Assembly: GCA_036937835.1 (NCBI GenBank)
Contig: CM072864.1
Coordinates: 4,838,501 to 4,902,500, forward strand
Reading direction: 5' to 3'
Source: Pampus argenteus
Taxonomy: Eukaryota > Chordata > Actinopteri > Scombriformes > Stromateidae
DNA length: 64,000 bases
The translations under genes and the position numbers were made by a program. This document shows, in pieces, positions 28,401 through 35,502 of this stretch. Each line of letters begins with the position of its first letter. The first letter of the stretch is position 1. The notes under the pieces were generated by a model, which saw only the letters and a list, made by a program, of their open reading frames with translations, was not told the DNA's origin and searched no databases.

Positions 28401-31400
28401 TGAAGCCCACCTTTCCAACACTTGCCAAAACTCTGCCAATGAAGGGTGTGTGTCATTTTCATTTAGTGGCACATGTGTGTAAGACAGTGTTTGGGCAGAT
28501 TAAAGCTGATGAATAATTAAGTCGACTTAAGAAGCTTATTAAATCCAGGGCTACAGAGGAGGGAGAGCAACAGGAAATTGAGCCCCCATGAGACGCTCAG
28601 CCATACTGGGAGCTGCTGCTAAGAAGTCCCTTTGCCTACTTTTATTATAAAACACTGCAGGAAGTGCTGTTGTTTGCACGTTGCAGTAGCTGTGCAGTGA
28701 AATGTCCGGTTCTAAATACATACACCCAGCCTCGAGGGAATATATATAGGAGCAAGAATTAAATCCAGCACAATTAAACGCCTGCCAGACAATAAAGATA
28801 AATAGGCCAACTGGGAAATTGCCAGTGTTAAGTAGCAAAACTGGACACAATCAGGACCGGTACTCATCTGACATGAACGAAATGTCCACAATATGCAATG
28901 TGGTCCTAGATCTGATCCATCTGATAGATCTGATCTCTGGCTATGCAACAGCTGTTGGATGGTTTGAATCGGAGAAGGTGTTTTTTGTTTGTTTTTTCGT
29001 CTCACTTCTCTGCACATATTGCCCGTTGTCATTAGTATCAGTGCCTCATGGTACAAATAAAAATGAAGGAGAGATCTGACTAAAATAATGTAATAAGTAA
29101 TGTGAATATTGTGTACTAGTGTTCATCTCATCTGTACTAAAAGTAGATTTGACCATCTTGCGTGTGTTTTTCTTATCATATACATGTTTGGTTTCATGCC
29201 TCTAAGCAAGTCAGGAAATAAATTTCACTACTATGAAATGTATCAGTCTCTTGGGCAAAATGAATTGTCAAATGTTCAGCTGAGCGCCAGCAGGCTGATG
29301 TCTTGGGAGGATGACATATGGAGATTCAGAATGGAAATATGTTTGCCTGGTAGCATGATGAGCCCTGCCTGTCACATAAAATATGGAACAAATGGTTTTC
29401 CATACATGTGAACCATGAATACACTGCACTACAGGAGCAGGGACACAACAGATTTGAAATGCTGTTTCCTTATGACAGTAGGAAGGGAGAAGACACTCAC
29501 TCTTGGCTTTTTCATTCTTGCGCGAAGGCCTCCAGCGGATGCAAGACTTGTGCTCGTCCAGATAGAAGAACCGCACCAGTCCCTTGGAGCCGCCGCGGAG
29601 CTTCACCATCTGGGTCCCCATCTGCATGGAGCTCATACATTTCTCCACTGGAGGCAACAATATAAGAAGAAGAAGAAGAAGAAAAAAAAAGGTTGAAAAG
29701 TTGTCACAAGGGAAACCGCTGGAGTGTGCACTCCAGTTAAAAAACAAAAAGGAAGTGTGTGTGACAGACAGAAATGTGCATACACGTCATGTTTTCATTC
29801 AACAGATTTGATTCCATCTGGGCTCTAATGCACAACAGTTTAAACAATCCATTTATACTGTACACACACAAGAACACACACACACACACACACACAGCAA
29901 TGCAAAGCAAACGCATTGGATATGCCTGTCACTGCTGACAGGGTTCTGCTTGTCTCGTGGGAGGAAGAGAAAGGGAGGGAAGATAGAAAACAGCAAGAGG
30001 CAATTCCTCTAGTCCTTACTTCACACTGTACAGTATGACAGAACGGGAGAAACCAATAAAACCAGGAGCTCTTTTTAGATGTGAGGATCTATATCGTGGT
30101 CAAATCTTAACAGAAACCTTCTACATCGTCTAGGAATGAAACTACACAACAAGAGACATGCAAAGATCCTGAACCGTGGCACTGCAGCTACAGCAAAGCC
30201 TCCATATGTCCTTGCTATTATTTTTGGGTAAATTTGACAGTTTCCTCCACAGGAAGATAACGGTGTGGTAATCAGCCCTGGTCTGGCCGGTGTGGGCAGC
30301 CACATGCCTCTGGGCTGAGGTTACACCATATGTGTCCATATTATCAATTTTCAAGTGTCGGTCACATTCGAGAAAACAATTCCCCCACAATGTGCTGGAA
30401 ATTAGGCCACCTCAACACACAGATTGCTGACACACACGACCTCCTACATGTCTGCTGTGTGGAGGGATTTGGGGAACGGTATGATATATATACACTGCAA
30501 GTTTCTATTTTGAGAACACACACACACAGACAGGTATATAATAGTGCTGTATAGAATGCCATCTTTTGTGCTTCGAAGCTTCAGCAGCAATTATTTTAAT
30601 TCATTTGAGGCTTCACTATGTGGGGTGGGATGTGGGGGTCCCTTAGGAGCGAGGGGTGAGGAGAGTGAAGGGGGGTGGTGATGGAGTTGCTGCAGTACTG
30701 AAGGTGCTACTGCTTCTTCCTCTCTCTGTCATGGATAGACACATTAGTGAGAGCAGGCGCACAGCACAGGGACCTGCCGGAGAGCCGGGTACAGACCAGT
30801 AAAACACCAGCAGCCCTTAGTGAAAGTGCAAGAAAGCTGCAAACATTTGGTGAATAAAGCGCAAGTAGTAAAGTGATGTATTGCAGATGAGTGGCAACAT
30901 GTTTTAATGTTGGATATAAAATCCAAACGTTGTGTGACTTGGAATTAATAAGCTTTAAAATTATTATATTTATATTAGGTGCGGCCATACATTGGCCACT
31001 GAGGGGCCAATGTATGGATCTATTTGGAAATAATTTATATATATAAAAAAAGCATTTTAAAACCTTAGGTGGGGCTGAGTAGTTGCTTTGGAATGTAAAG
31101 ATTACATAGACCCTCTCATGTTTTACCAGCCGTATTCATGGCCGCTACATGATGGTGTAATCAGAGTCTTGTGTCTGTGTATGTTGCTAACCTTACACTG
31201 CACTGGCAGTGGTGCTGTGGAGTTGTGTGCACTCAGCTCTATATGGTTCTGAGCAGGAATTCAATGGCAGAGGTTAGAAGAACAGGACTGAACTACATTA
31301 ACAATACCCTGGGGGTGGGCTCTCTGCAGTGACACCACAGCCAGGCCAAATCAATGCTCAATCAGAGCAATCTATCACTGCCGGTCTGCATTACTTACTT

Positions 31401-34400
31401 ACACAGCACATATTTTGGATGCAAACTGCATTCAATTTAAAACGGGACAAAAGAAAACAACAGATCAAGATTCACTAACTGGACTTTTCTGTCAACTTTC
31501 TGCTGCGAATTAGCTGATTAATTGAAATACTGATTAAATCCACTTATGTCTTTTTTTGATTTATACTACATTACCAATAATGCACCACACAACTCTGTGA
31601 GGGCTCTTAACTGGCAAATGAAAATGTGTTATTAAGAAAACACGAGAGCATCAGAACAGTGAATGACGATGTATTTATGCCAATGCAAAGTGGCTGAACT
31701 GACATAACCTTTGACTCTCCTGCTACCTCGCCCGCCAGACACAGTTCTGGATCACGCGCACACACACACACACACATCACATACATGATTTGCGCTTTGT
31801 TTCGGTGTGGATGGACTGACACTGCCATCTTCACGCATGACGACATGTTACATAACTGATTTAATTATGAAATGACTACTGAAGCACCAAACTCAAAACA
31901 TTATGGAGAGCTGTACATTGACTGTGACCTATATTTCTACATGAGCCACCAGAACAAAGCAATTACCAATGCTCTTAGTGATTGGTTTTCATATATGATG
32001 AAGGAAGATATTATATATAAACATTTGACCCTTAATGATTTTAGCACTTGGGCTCGCTACATTGATTTTAAGGTAAGTGCTGCATCTATACTGTAGTTGC
32101 TGGTTGATCGCAGCTCCTGCTACCCAGCGGTTGTAGCAGAGCCCCTTCAGACAGAGAAGGGAGGCGGTTACCCGTCAAATGAGCTGCTATCAAAGTTTGG
32201 TTATAACAAGAGCATGTAGGCCATGCACACTCTTGGGTCAGGAACAACCTCCTCCTCCTCCTGTCAAGATTAGCTGCACACTCTCCTGCCCATTTACATC
32301 TGCTGTTGGCACAAACCATCATCCAGAGCCCCAGTGTCAACCCACCTCTTTGTGGCTTTTCCTTAAATGCCATTTAAAAAGAGAAACTGGTGGGATTCTG
32401 AAGAATAAGCGGAGATGAGATGAAGGAGGAAACATCAGGGAAATTACAAGTCCCTTTTAGCTGCCGCTGCAGTCATGTTGCCCGTTTGATTTCACCAGTG
32501 CAGCGAGAGGCTAAATCTAATCAAACTGCAACCAAAGAGGCTCGTTACAACGTTGAACACACTCTGGTTGTGCCCTCAACACTGTAACTCACACTCTGCT
32601 CACATTCCCCTAAAGCAGAAGCAGAACGGGTTTGCTAATGTGATGTAGTTGGCTGTGTGTGGGGGGAAACCCCTTGTGTAGTCGAATAAATCTTTGAAAT
32701 AGCTTATCACTGTACTTTATAAGAAGCGCTCACATAGTAGCATGGTTTGGGATTTTTAAAGTATAAAATATCAATGCAAGCCAGGACGTGCATGTGTTCC
32801 CTCCATATATACAGGGCTATAAGCAAAGGCCACCATGTATTTAACAGTGTGTGGTGGATGATATGCATGTGACCCATTTCTATCCATTGCAAAGGATAGA
32901 AAGATAATAAAGGCTGGTGTTATCAATTAACCAACCGTTCAGTTGGTAAATGAGTTTGGGACATGCTCAAAGCAGCTATTAAAAAAAGATGATTTTGAAG
33001 AGAGAAGACAGAAAGGAACAGGTAGATGCATGCATATACATGTACAACACCTTGTAGAGACTGAGAGACAAAAGTGGAGCACAAAACACACAAAAAGGCG
33101 TGCACTCCTTAATAGTGGGGGTCTGGACTGGTTGCCATGGTGACAACATCAGATTTAAGCTGCGTGGATGTGGAGAAGACACCCATTGTGGGGGGAATGC
33201 TGGATGCTTGCTGGGTGTTAAAATTGATGAAAACAAGCACAGCTCATATCTGATCGCTTGATAAATGAGAGAAGAGTGACAACAACTAGATGAAAGGTGC
33301 CCTCGTTTTCTCCACCTGGAAACATATGGCATGCACGGAGAATGGCACATCAACAGCACGGTTAAGATGTTTTTAAAATATGCCAGATGATTCATGTTTT
33401 GTGCTGACACTGTGCTGATCTACTTGAATAACCTGTGAACTCACTATGTAAGAGTTTCTGACAGAGAACAATACTCTCAGTATAATGTTCACTCTGGTTT
33501 TAGGTCAGGATACAGAACTATCACAGCAGCCTCATTATCATAGCAGCCTCATTTGTTATTAATGATGCTGTTGCAAAGCTGTATATGTTGACTTGTCCAA
33601 GGCTTTTGATTCTGTTGATCACGAGTTATTAAGTCTGCTGAGGGGCCGGTTCTGGGGGCCGGCCAATCAGAACGGAGTGGGCTCACTGGGAGAGGGGGCC
33701 TTAAAGACCCAGAGTGGCTTCATAAAGGCTCATTATAAGATACATAACTGTAAACCATCTAAAAGATATTCCAGCAGAGCCCTATAATAACAATATAGAT
33801 GTGGACGTGTGCAGAAAGCATCATTAGTTGCTGTGCAAGCTGACTTGTACATGCTATATGTGGAATTTTACCAATTAACATTGGTATAAATATGCAAGTC
33901 AGAAACCAAATGTATAACAATAAATCACAACCATTATGCAACAAAAGATAGATAACACTACTATATACTCATAAGAAAAAGTTTCTATTTACAAATATCT
34001 CAAAATATGGCTGGATGATCAAACGAGAGTTTAAAACCTTAAAATCATTTCATCTTAGAAACACTTTCACTTTGCAGCTTCATGAGGAGCATACATTCAC
34101 CACTAGTACATCCCAGGCCTCTCCATCTCCTGACCAGCTTCCTGGAAGTAGCCATATAACAGAATGACCTACATCCTACACTAGTATTTATCTGGCATTA
34201 AGAGTCCTGCTGGAGGCCACAGCTGAGCTGCTGAGAATGGGCTTAAAGCAGGAAGAAGATGAGGCCGAAGGCCAGGTATGATGAGTGGGTGTCACCTCGG
34301 TGACGTGGCAGAGTGACTGATGCCTGCTGCTACAGTCACAATATGGGCCAAGCAGTTAGATTCTGTCTGCTTTCAGGGCACCAGGTTAAGCCCAGAGGGA

Positions 34401-35451
34401 TTGTCTGGAGGCCATATGGTGCCTCCACACACACACAAACACGCATACAAACACACACAGGTGATTCCATGGTGCAGATGGACATTTTGTTACTCTCAGG
34501 GCAGTAGTGTAAAGGTTAACCTAAGATGGATGGCAGCTGCAAGGCATCAACTCAGTCTGCTTTTTCTGCACAAACAAAGCTTTTTAATAAATTAGCAAAT
34601 TTACAGTTTTACTAACGCGACCTGTCTGTTGGGATAAAAGTGGAACACTTGAGTTTTATGCCATCTGTCTATTCATCAATTAACCAATTAACAGACTTGA
34701 ATATCTTCAAGTGGCAAATACAAAGATGTTGTCGTGGGAATTATTAATAAAGTTACTATAATAAACAGCTGCCCTAAAGACAATCCATCTAAAAAGGACT
34801 TCTTTAATACTTTATATTTGTTATACAGTCGATACAAACACAAACAAAATGTGTGTTTGTCCTGAGGTGTTACAGCTCTGATTTAGGAACAGAGAGCACT
34901 CCCTGGAGTGTCTGCTAGGTTCTGACATCAGCAGGTTGAACTTTTCACACACGCCAGTCACTCCGCACACACACACACACACACACACTCAATGCATACA
35001 CTGCAAGCTAGCTGGTAGGTGCCAATCAAAATATCAGTATCATCAGCATGTTGACAAAAAACACCGGCAGCGTGAGCGGTACCGAGGCGACCAGCGGGGC
35101 GGAGATGAGGAGGATGAAAAGGAACTAAAAACAACACACTGAAGCACTCAATCTGCTCCCTACTCAGAGAGTCTGAGTAAGCTTACCCATGTATCCAAGC
35201 CTCCACTTAGAGAAGGCCACAATGCTGCTGCCTATCCAGAAGAACTCCTCCACCACGCAAAGCGGAGACGCCTGCGGTTGGCTCTGACACTGAGCCGCCT
35301 CCTTCTGTTTGTCCTTCTCCCCCTCTGAGGAAAAAGCCCCCTTAGCCGGAGGTCCAGGCACGTCTCCAGTGGCGACCGCGGCGCTCGAACGCATAAGGGC
35401 TGAAGACACGGGGCCAAAGGGCAAAAAGCTGTTCTTCTTGGATGTGCTCAT
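1749..35451 (-). CDS. plch2: plch2: phosphoinositide phospholipase C eta 2, exons 1-20 (3' end outside window)
   Basis: Twenty minus-strand exons join to 2829 nt (943 codons) with consistent phases and no internal stop. The enzyme hydrolyses phosphatidylinositol 4,5-bisphosphate to diacylglycerol and inositol trisphosphate at the membrane in a Ca2+-dependent way (family knowledge). Order: PLCH2-type leader (1-88), PH (about 90-215), EF hands (about 220-350), X domain (about 375-520), acidic linker (517-671), Y domain (about 672-800), C2 (about 810-940). Catalytic residues, numbered in this model, are His388, Glu418, Asp420, His433 and Glu467; their spacing matches PLC delta 1. PLCH2 is favoured over PLCH1 by the exon 1 sequence and by motifs such as QLSRIYPSSYR and NPQPFWNAGCQ. 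The C-terminal tail seen in mammalian eta enzymes lies left of position 1. Paralogue a or b cannot be decided here. Confidence 0.95.
2121..2267 (-). CDS. plch2: plch2 exon 19, C2 domain (residues 868-916)
   Basis: Acceptor CCGTTAG, donor CCAG|GTAAGA. It encodes FNPMWEETLVFTVHMPELAL, then VRFLVWDHDPIGQDFIGQRT and IAFNSMMP. WDHDPIGQDFIGQ is the third C2 calcium loop, with its Asp residues intact. The intron before it has a very long pyrimidine-rich stretch (see findings). Confidence 0.96.
2275..2480 (-). promoter_or_regulatory. Long pyrimidine tract before plch2 exon 19 (transcript sense)
   Basis: On the plus strand about 200 nt are almost all purine (GGAGG, GAGAGA and AGAAAG runs). In the transcript this is a CU-rich block ending just upstream of the exon 19 acceptor, followed on the far side by a CA run. 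Such tracts bind PTB-type splicing factors (general knowledge); the effect here is inferred. Confidence 0.45.
2502..2540. repeat. (GT)n microsatellite in intron 18
   Basis: About 19 GT units with two interruptions. It lies next to the purine-rich tract. Confidence 0.9.
3411..3495 (-). CDS. plch2: plch2 exon 18, C2 domain (residues 840-867)
   Basis: Acceptor GTGTCAG, donor AATG|GTGAGT. It encodes IIDPFVEVEIIGLPVDCCKE and then QTRVVDDNG. The IIDPFVEVEI strand carries a conserved C2 calcium-loop Asp. Confidence 0.95.
3731..3855 (-). CDS. plch2: plch2 exon 17, Y-C2 junction (residues 798-839)
   Basis: Acceptor ATCGCAG, donor GAG|GTAGGA. It encodes NLEDPLPGQMKKQLVLKIIS and then GQQLPKPKDSMLGDRGE, the first C2 strands with a calcium-loop Asp. 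QLPKPKDSMLGDRGE closely matches PLCH2. Confidence 0.95.
4468..4575 (-). CDS. plch2: plch2 exon 16, end of Y domain (residues 762-797)
   Basis: Acceptor GATTTCAG, donor GAAG|GTCAGC. It encodes VALNYQSEGRVLQLNRAKFY and then SNGNCGYIVKPACMCEG, the conserved closing strands of the barrel (NRAKF and NG-CGY-KP motifs). Confidence 0.95.
4727..4909 (-). CDS. plch2: plch2 exon 15, Y-domain substrate-binding part (residues 701-761)
   Basis: Acceptor CCTCGCAG, donor CTTG|GTACAA. It encodes SWQVSSLSETKAHQVMQQK, then RQLSRIYPSSYRVDSSNFN and PQPFWNAGCQL. Ser709, Arg736 and Tyr738 fall at the spacing of Ser522, Arg549 and Tyr551 of PLC delta 1, which bind the inositol headgroup. The wording of this exon is closer to PLCH2 than PLCH1. 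Confidence 0.96.
4977..5050. repeat. Two back-to-back hairpins in intron 14
   Basis: The first stem is 15 bp with no mismatch (AAAGTATGTGTTCTC at 4977-4991 with 4998-5012, 6-nt loop). The second is 16 bp with one mismatch (TTGCCCACAATTGGAG at 5011-5026 with 5035-5050, 8-nt loop). Together they fill the segment. No coding potential. Confidence 0.8.
5532..5620 (-). CDS. plch2: plch2 exon 14, start of Y domain (residues 671-700)
   Basis: Acceptor CTTACAG, donor CAAG|GTGTGT. It encodes KKKKTMKLSRALSDLVKYTR and then SVGLYDIDAQ. The KTMKLSRALSDLVKYT motif marks the beginning of the Y half of the catalytic barrel in PLC eta enzymes. Confidence 0.95.
5781..6036. mobile_element. Tc1/mariner-like MITE in intron 13
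   Basis: Inverted ends of about 60 nt: left CAGTGGGTACGAAAAGCATT; right, reverse complement, CAGTGGGTACGGAAAGTATT, both continuing through CAGACCCCTTTAAA to a TTTCATTGC run. Length about 256 bp. TA precedes the left end; the right flank reads AT, so the target duplication is unclear. The ends match a common fish Tc1/mariner-type repeat (recalled). Confidence 0.8.
6306..6361. repeat. (GT)28 microsatellite beside the exon 13 donor
   Basis: An uninterrupted GT array, read as CA in the plch2 transcript, begins about 10 nt downstream of the exon 13 5' splice site. Confidence 0.95.
6371..6471 (-). CDS. plch2: plch2 exon 13, X-Y linker (residues 638-670)
   Basis: Acceptor CTGCAG, donor AGCAA|GTATGC. 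It encodes KKTTKLKKTSSFEDTDTDQD and then a Ser/Thr-rich, poorly conserved run. The phase-2 end (AA) pairs with the first A of exon 14 to give Lys. A long CA repeat (transcript sense) begins about 10 nt inside the following intron. Confidence 0.87.
6896..6994 (-). CDS. plch2: plch2 exon 12, X-Y linker (residues 605-637)
   Basis: Acceptor CGTCAG, donor AAG|GTTTGC (weak). It encodes 33 residues, including DDGTDTADEANSSSNKRTG and SFMGSFSKRK. The end corresponds to the basic GSFS-(R/K)-RK stretch of human PLCH2. Phase 0 on both sides and 99 nt make it a symmetric exon that could be skipped without a frameshift. Confidence 0.88.
7298..7453 (-). CDS. plch2: plch2 exon 11, X-Y linker (residues 553-604)
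   Basis: Acceptor CTCCAG, donor AAG|GTAAAC; 52 whole codons. It encodes NRKQVENMAKKKLDNLMKES and then KIRDREDPDSFTIAALPPAG, which align with the PLCH1/PLCH2 linker. The last 15 residues are Pro/Lys/Thr-rich and poorly conserved. Confidence 0.93.
7454..9258 (-). other. plch2 intron 10, no gene seen
   Basis: AT-rich non-coding sequence. A purine-rich stretch lies near 8940-9080. No transposon with clear ends was recognised. Confidence 0.6.
9259..9366 (-). CDS. plch2: plch2 exon 10, start of X-Y linker, acidic (residues 517-552)
   Basis: Acceptor CACTAG, donor GAT|GTATGT; 36 whole codons. It encodes GKKLPPNIDENAEEGDVSDE and then DSADEMEDDCKLMNGD. The dense acidic run with Ser in acidic context is typical of the eta linker. 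In PLC enzymes an acidic linker shields the active site from the membrane (family knowledge); that role here is inferred. Confidence 0.95.
9367..11994 (-). other. plch2 intron 9, no gene seen
   Basis: Non-coding. Several ORFs of 60-94 codons occur here, but none has recognisable homology or splice structure. A T run lies at 10531-10540. Confidence 0.6.
11995..12166 (-). CDS. plch2: plch2 exon 9, end of X domain (residues 459-516)
   Basis: Acceptor CTCCCAG, donor AAG|GTAAAG; one nucleotide completes codon 459, then 57 codons. It encodes YPVILSIENHCS, with Glu467 equivalent to the Ca2+ ligand Glu390 of PLC delta 1. QQKKMAQYLIEILGDKLDV follows, then LPSPETLKGKILVK, the basic strand that contacts substrate phosphates in PLC delta 1. 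Confidence 0.96.
13004..13041. repeat. Near-perfect 17-bp palindrome in intron 8
   Basis: GTTAGCATGCTGTGACT (13004-13020), a 4-nt loop CCTC, then the reverse complement with one mismatch (13025-13041). The nearby region has no open frame. Confidence 0.85.
13387..13421. repeat. GGA/GAA-rich repeat in intron 8
   Basis: GAGGAGGAAGAGGAGGAGGA-type trinucleotide repeat. It encodes only poly-Ser or poly-Glu in shadow frames. Confidence 0.85.
13505..13830 (+). pseudogene. Tc1/mariner-family transposase relic (C-terminal part)
   Basis: Plus-strand translation gives WFDEYENDVNHMLWLSQS and TDLNPAEHLREILD, the typical region around the last catalytic acidic residue of Tc1/mariner DDE transposases (QSPDLNPIEHLW-like). 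The frame then breaks and the tail is non-coding. Inserted in plch2 intron 8. Long dead: no ends, and stops present. Confidence 0.65.
15144..15264 (-). CDS. plch2: plch2 exon 8, X-domain catalytic core, part 2 (residues 419-458)
   Basis: Acceptor TTCACAG. It encodes VDCWDGQDGEPIVHHGYTLT, with the Ca2+ ligand Asp420 and the second catalytic His433, spaced 45 residues from His388 as in PLC delta 1. The donor is AACGA|GTACGATT. Joined to exon 9 (C) it gives Asp459 where the human eta proteins have Glu before Tyr/Phe-Pro; no other in-frame boundary was found. Confidence 0.95.
15552..15771 (-). pseudogene. Tc1-like transposase fragment with one terminal repeat
   Basis: On the minus strand one frame reads RHWTPEQWRRVLWSDESRF and SIWQSDDRVWFWRLPG, the classic Tc1 transposase core with the second catalytic Asp. 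The right end at 15741-15771 (CCAAATACTTTTGGCAATAT) looks like the family's terminal repeat. The other end is missing. Located in plch2 intron 7. Confidence 0.8.
16601..16804 (-). CDS. plch2: plch2 exon 7, X-domain catalytic core, part 1 (residues 351-418)
   Basis: Acceptor TTCCAG, donor GAAG|GTACAC. It encodes GFTNYTRSPAGDIFNPEHYN and then the X-domain signature FIASSHNTYLMGDQLMSQSR. His388 in SSHNTY is the first catalytic histidine (equivalent to His311 of PLC delta 1). The exon ends CRCVE, whose Glu418 is a Ca2+ ligand. No active-site change is seen. Confidence 0.96.
17100..17400. repeat. Possible DNA-transposon end in intron 6
   Basis: TTTCCATCAACTGGTTT at about 17109 resembles, in reverse, a segment near 58540-58555 (ACAGGTGGATGGAAA). 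The second TTTCCATC run near 17323 may be the other part. No coding sequence. Confidence 0.25.
17628..17721 (-). CDS. plch2: plch2 exon 6, end of EF-hand array (residues 320-350)
   Basis: Acceptor CTTGTAG, donor GATG|GTAAGT, ending in phase 1. It encodes MTKVTKDHCLEIINKFEPCS followed by ENQKQGVLGIDG, matching the PLC eta segment that links the EF hands to the X domain. The first Met is internal, not a start. Confidence 0.93.
19401..19571 (-). CDS. plch2: plch2 exon 5, EF hand 2 region (residues 263-319)
   Basis: Acceptor GTGTAG, donor GTGCAC; 171 nt, 57 whole codons. It encodes EADTDDNQGTLGFEEF (second EF loop, Asp265 to Glu276, non-canonical with Gln at loop position 6, as recalled for human PLCH2) and YKMMSTRRDLYLLMLTYSN. 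The last residues, DDLARFLETEQK, lead into the third helix-loop-helix. Introns on both sides are long (5.8 and 1.7 kb). Confidence 0.95.
19572..25356 (-). other. plch2 intron 4 (5.8 kb), no gene seen
   Basis: AT-rich non-coding DNA with T runs (21170s, 21260s, 22680s) and a CA run at 24745-24759. Around 24205-24260 the text GTTGCTGCAACGCTGCATTT followed by TTTTGGGATTAAAA resembles the 3' end of a common fish retroelement, too short to classify. Confidence 0.55.
25357..25486 (-). CDS. plch2: plch2 exon 4, EF hand 1 (residues 219-262)
   Basis: The acceptor is ATCAC|A rather than AG. CA|A completes Gln219 and the frame continues WLKQTF. A canonical 12-residue EF-hand calcium loop, DKNGDGSLSISE, occupies residues 229-240. 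It is followed by VLQLLHKLNVNLPRQKVKQMFK and a normal GTACGG donor in phase 0. This loop supports direct Ca2+ binding. Confidence 0.95.
25487..25674 (-). other. plch2: plch2 intron 3: U12-type AT-AC intron (188 bp)
   Basis: In transcript sense the intron starts ATATCCTTC and ends TCAC. TTCCTTAAC, a perfect match to the U12 branch-point consensus, lies about 16 nt before the 3' end. Joining at these ends restores CA|A TGG (Gln-Trp), as in human PLCH2. No GT-AG pair gives an in-frame product here. Confidence 0.93.
25675..25918 (-). CDS. plch2: plch2 exon 3, rest of PH domain (residues 138-218)
   Basis: Acceptor CTGACAG|TC. The exon encodes ISIDSIREVCEGKQSEIFQR, then SFDPNCCFSLYYGEHMESLDL and ARTWITGLKYLMAGISDED, the strongly conserved second half of the PH domain and the link to the EF hands. 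The 3' boundary is not GT: after GAC CA the intron starts ATATCCTTC, a U12-type AT-AC donor. A GT donor that keeps the family sequence is absent. Confidence 0.95.
25919..29500 (-). other. plch2 intron 2 (3.6 kb), no gene seen
   Basis: Non-coding; short ORFs of 60-114 codons have no recognisable domain. CACACA-type sequence near 28272-28288. Confidence 0.55.
29501..29647 (-). CDS. plch2: plch2 exon 2, start of PH domain (residues 89-137)
   Basis: Acceptor CTCCAG|TG and donor AAGA|GTGAGT. The phase-1 start completes a Val codon (G|TG). The translation has VEKCMSSMQMGTQMVKL, then GSKGLVRFFYLDEH and RWRPSRKNEKAK, the conserved first half of the PLC eta PH domain. The shared phase-1 boundary allows this exon to join either exon 1 or the candidate upstream exon at 52002-52044. 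Confidence 0.95.
29873..29897. repeat. (CA)n microsatellite, intron 1
   Basis: CA array with one interruption, just upstream of exon 2 in transcript sense. Confidence 0.85.
30985..31017. repeat. Perfect 13-bp hairpin, intron 1
   Basis: CCATACATTGGCC (30985-30997) and its exact reverse complement (31005-31017) flank a 7-nt loop. Confidence 0.8.
31759..31777. repeat. (CA)n microsatellite, intron 1
   Basis: Short CA array preceded by CGCG. Confidence 0.8.
33131..33147. promoter_or_regulatory. X-box-like (RFX) site in intron 1
   Basis: GTTGCCATGGTGACAAC is a near-palindrome close to the RFX X-box consensus GTTRCC-N2-RGYAAC; one position of the right half differs. Function not shown. Confidence 0.4.
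33488..33660 (+). pseudogene. LINE reverse-transcriptase relic
   Basis: Frames read HSGFRSGYRTITAASLS and, after a frameshift, YVDLSKAFDSVDHELLSLL, the typical reverse-transcriptase block of jockey/CR1/L2-type non-LTR elements. A stop and frameshift show it is dead. Inserted in plch2 intron 1 on the opposite strand. Confidence 0.7.
34968..34988. repeat. (CA)n microsatellite
   Basis: About ten CA units, 200 bp from the exon 1 donor in transcript sense. Confidence 0.85.
35187..35451 (-). CDS. plch2: plch2 exon 1, PLCH2-type N-terminus (residues 1-88)
   Basis: ATG at 35451 is the first in-frame start after an in-frame TGA at 35502-35500. The donor is ATGG|GTAAGC, leaving phase 1. The first 60 or so residues are low-complexity (Ser, Ala, Pro, Lys, Gln). 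The last part, VEEFFWIGSSIVAFSKWRLG, resembles the human PLCH2 segment just before the PH domain, which supports PLCH2 over PLCH1. The exon is CpG-richer than its surroundings (about 35330-35400). An AG with a pyrimidine run lies at 35488-35487, so the exon may be spliced from a further upstream leader. Confidence 0.85.
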
Positions 35452-35502
35452 TTCAAATAACAGAGTTGTCGCAAAAGAAATTTCATCTGAGAATAAAAGT
35501 CA
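35452..35502 (-). promoter_or_regulatory. plch2: Putative 5' UTR segment just before plch2 exon 1 ATG
   Basis: Between the in-frame TGA (35502-35500) and the ATG (35451) the sequence is open and AT-rich. It contains TTATTCTCAG, a plausible 3' splice site ending at 35487. No clear TATA box was found immediately upstream. Confidence 0.4.

Larger units (their letters stand above)
29648..35186 (-). other. plch2 intron 1 (5.5 kb)
   Basis: Non-coding. It holds CA microsatellites (29873-29897, 31759-31777, 34968-34988), a hairpin at 30985-31017, an X-box-like site at 33131-33147 and a LINE reverse-transcriptase relic near 33.5 kb, each listed or described separately. Confidence 0.6.

Noticed and set aside
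29268..29747. 159-codon open frame read as a complete protein
   Set aside because: Only 29501-29647 is the plch2 exon; the flanks are intron read-through past the acceptor and donor.
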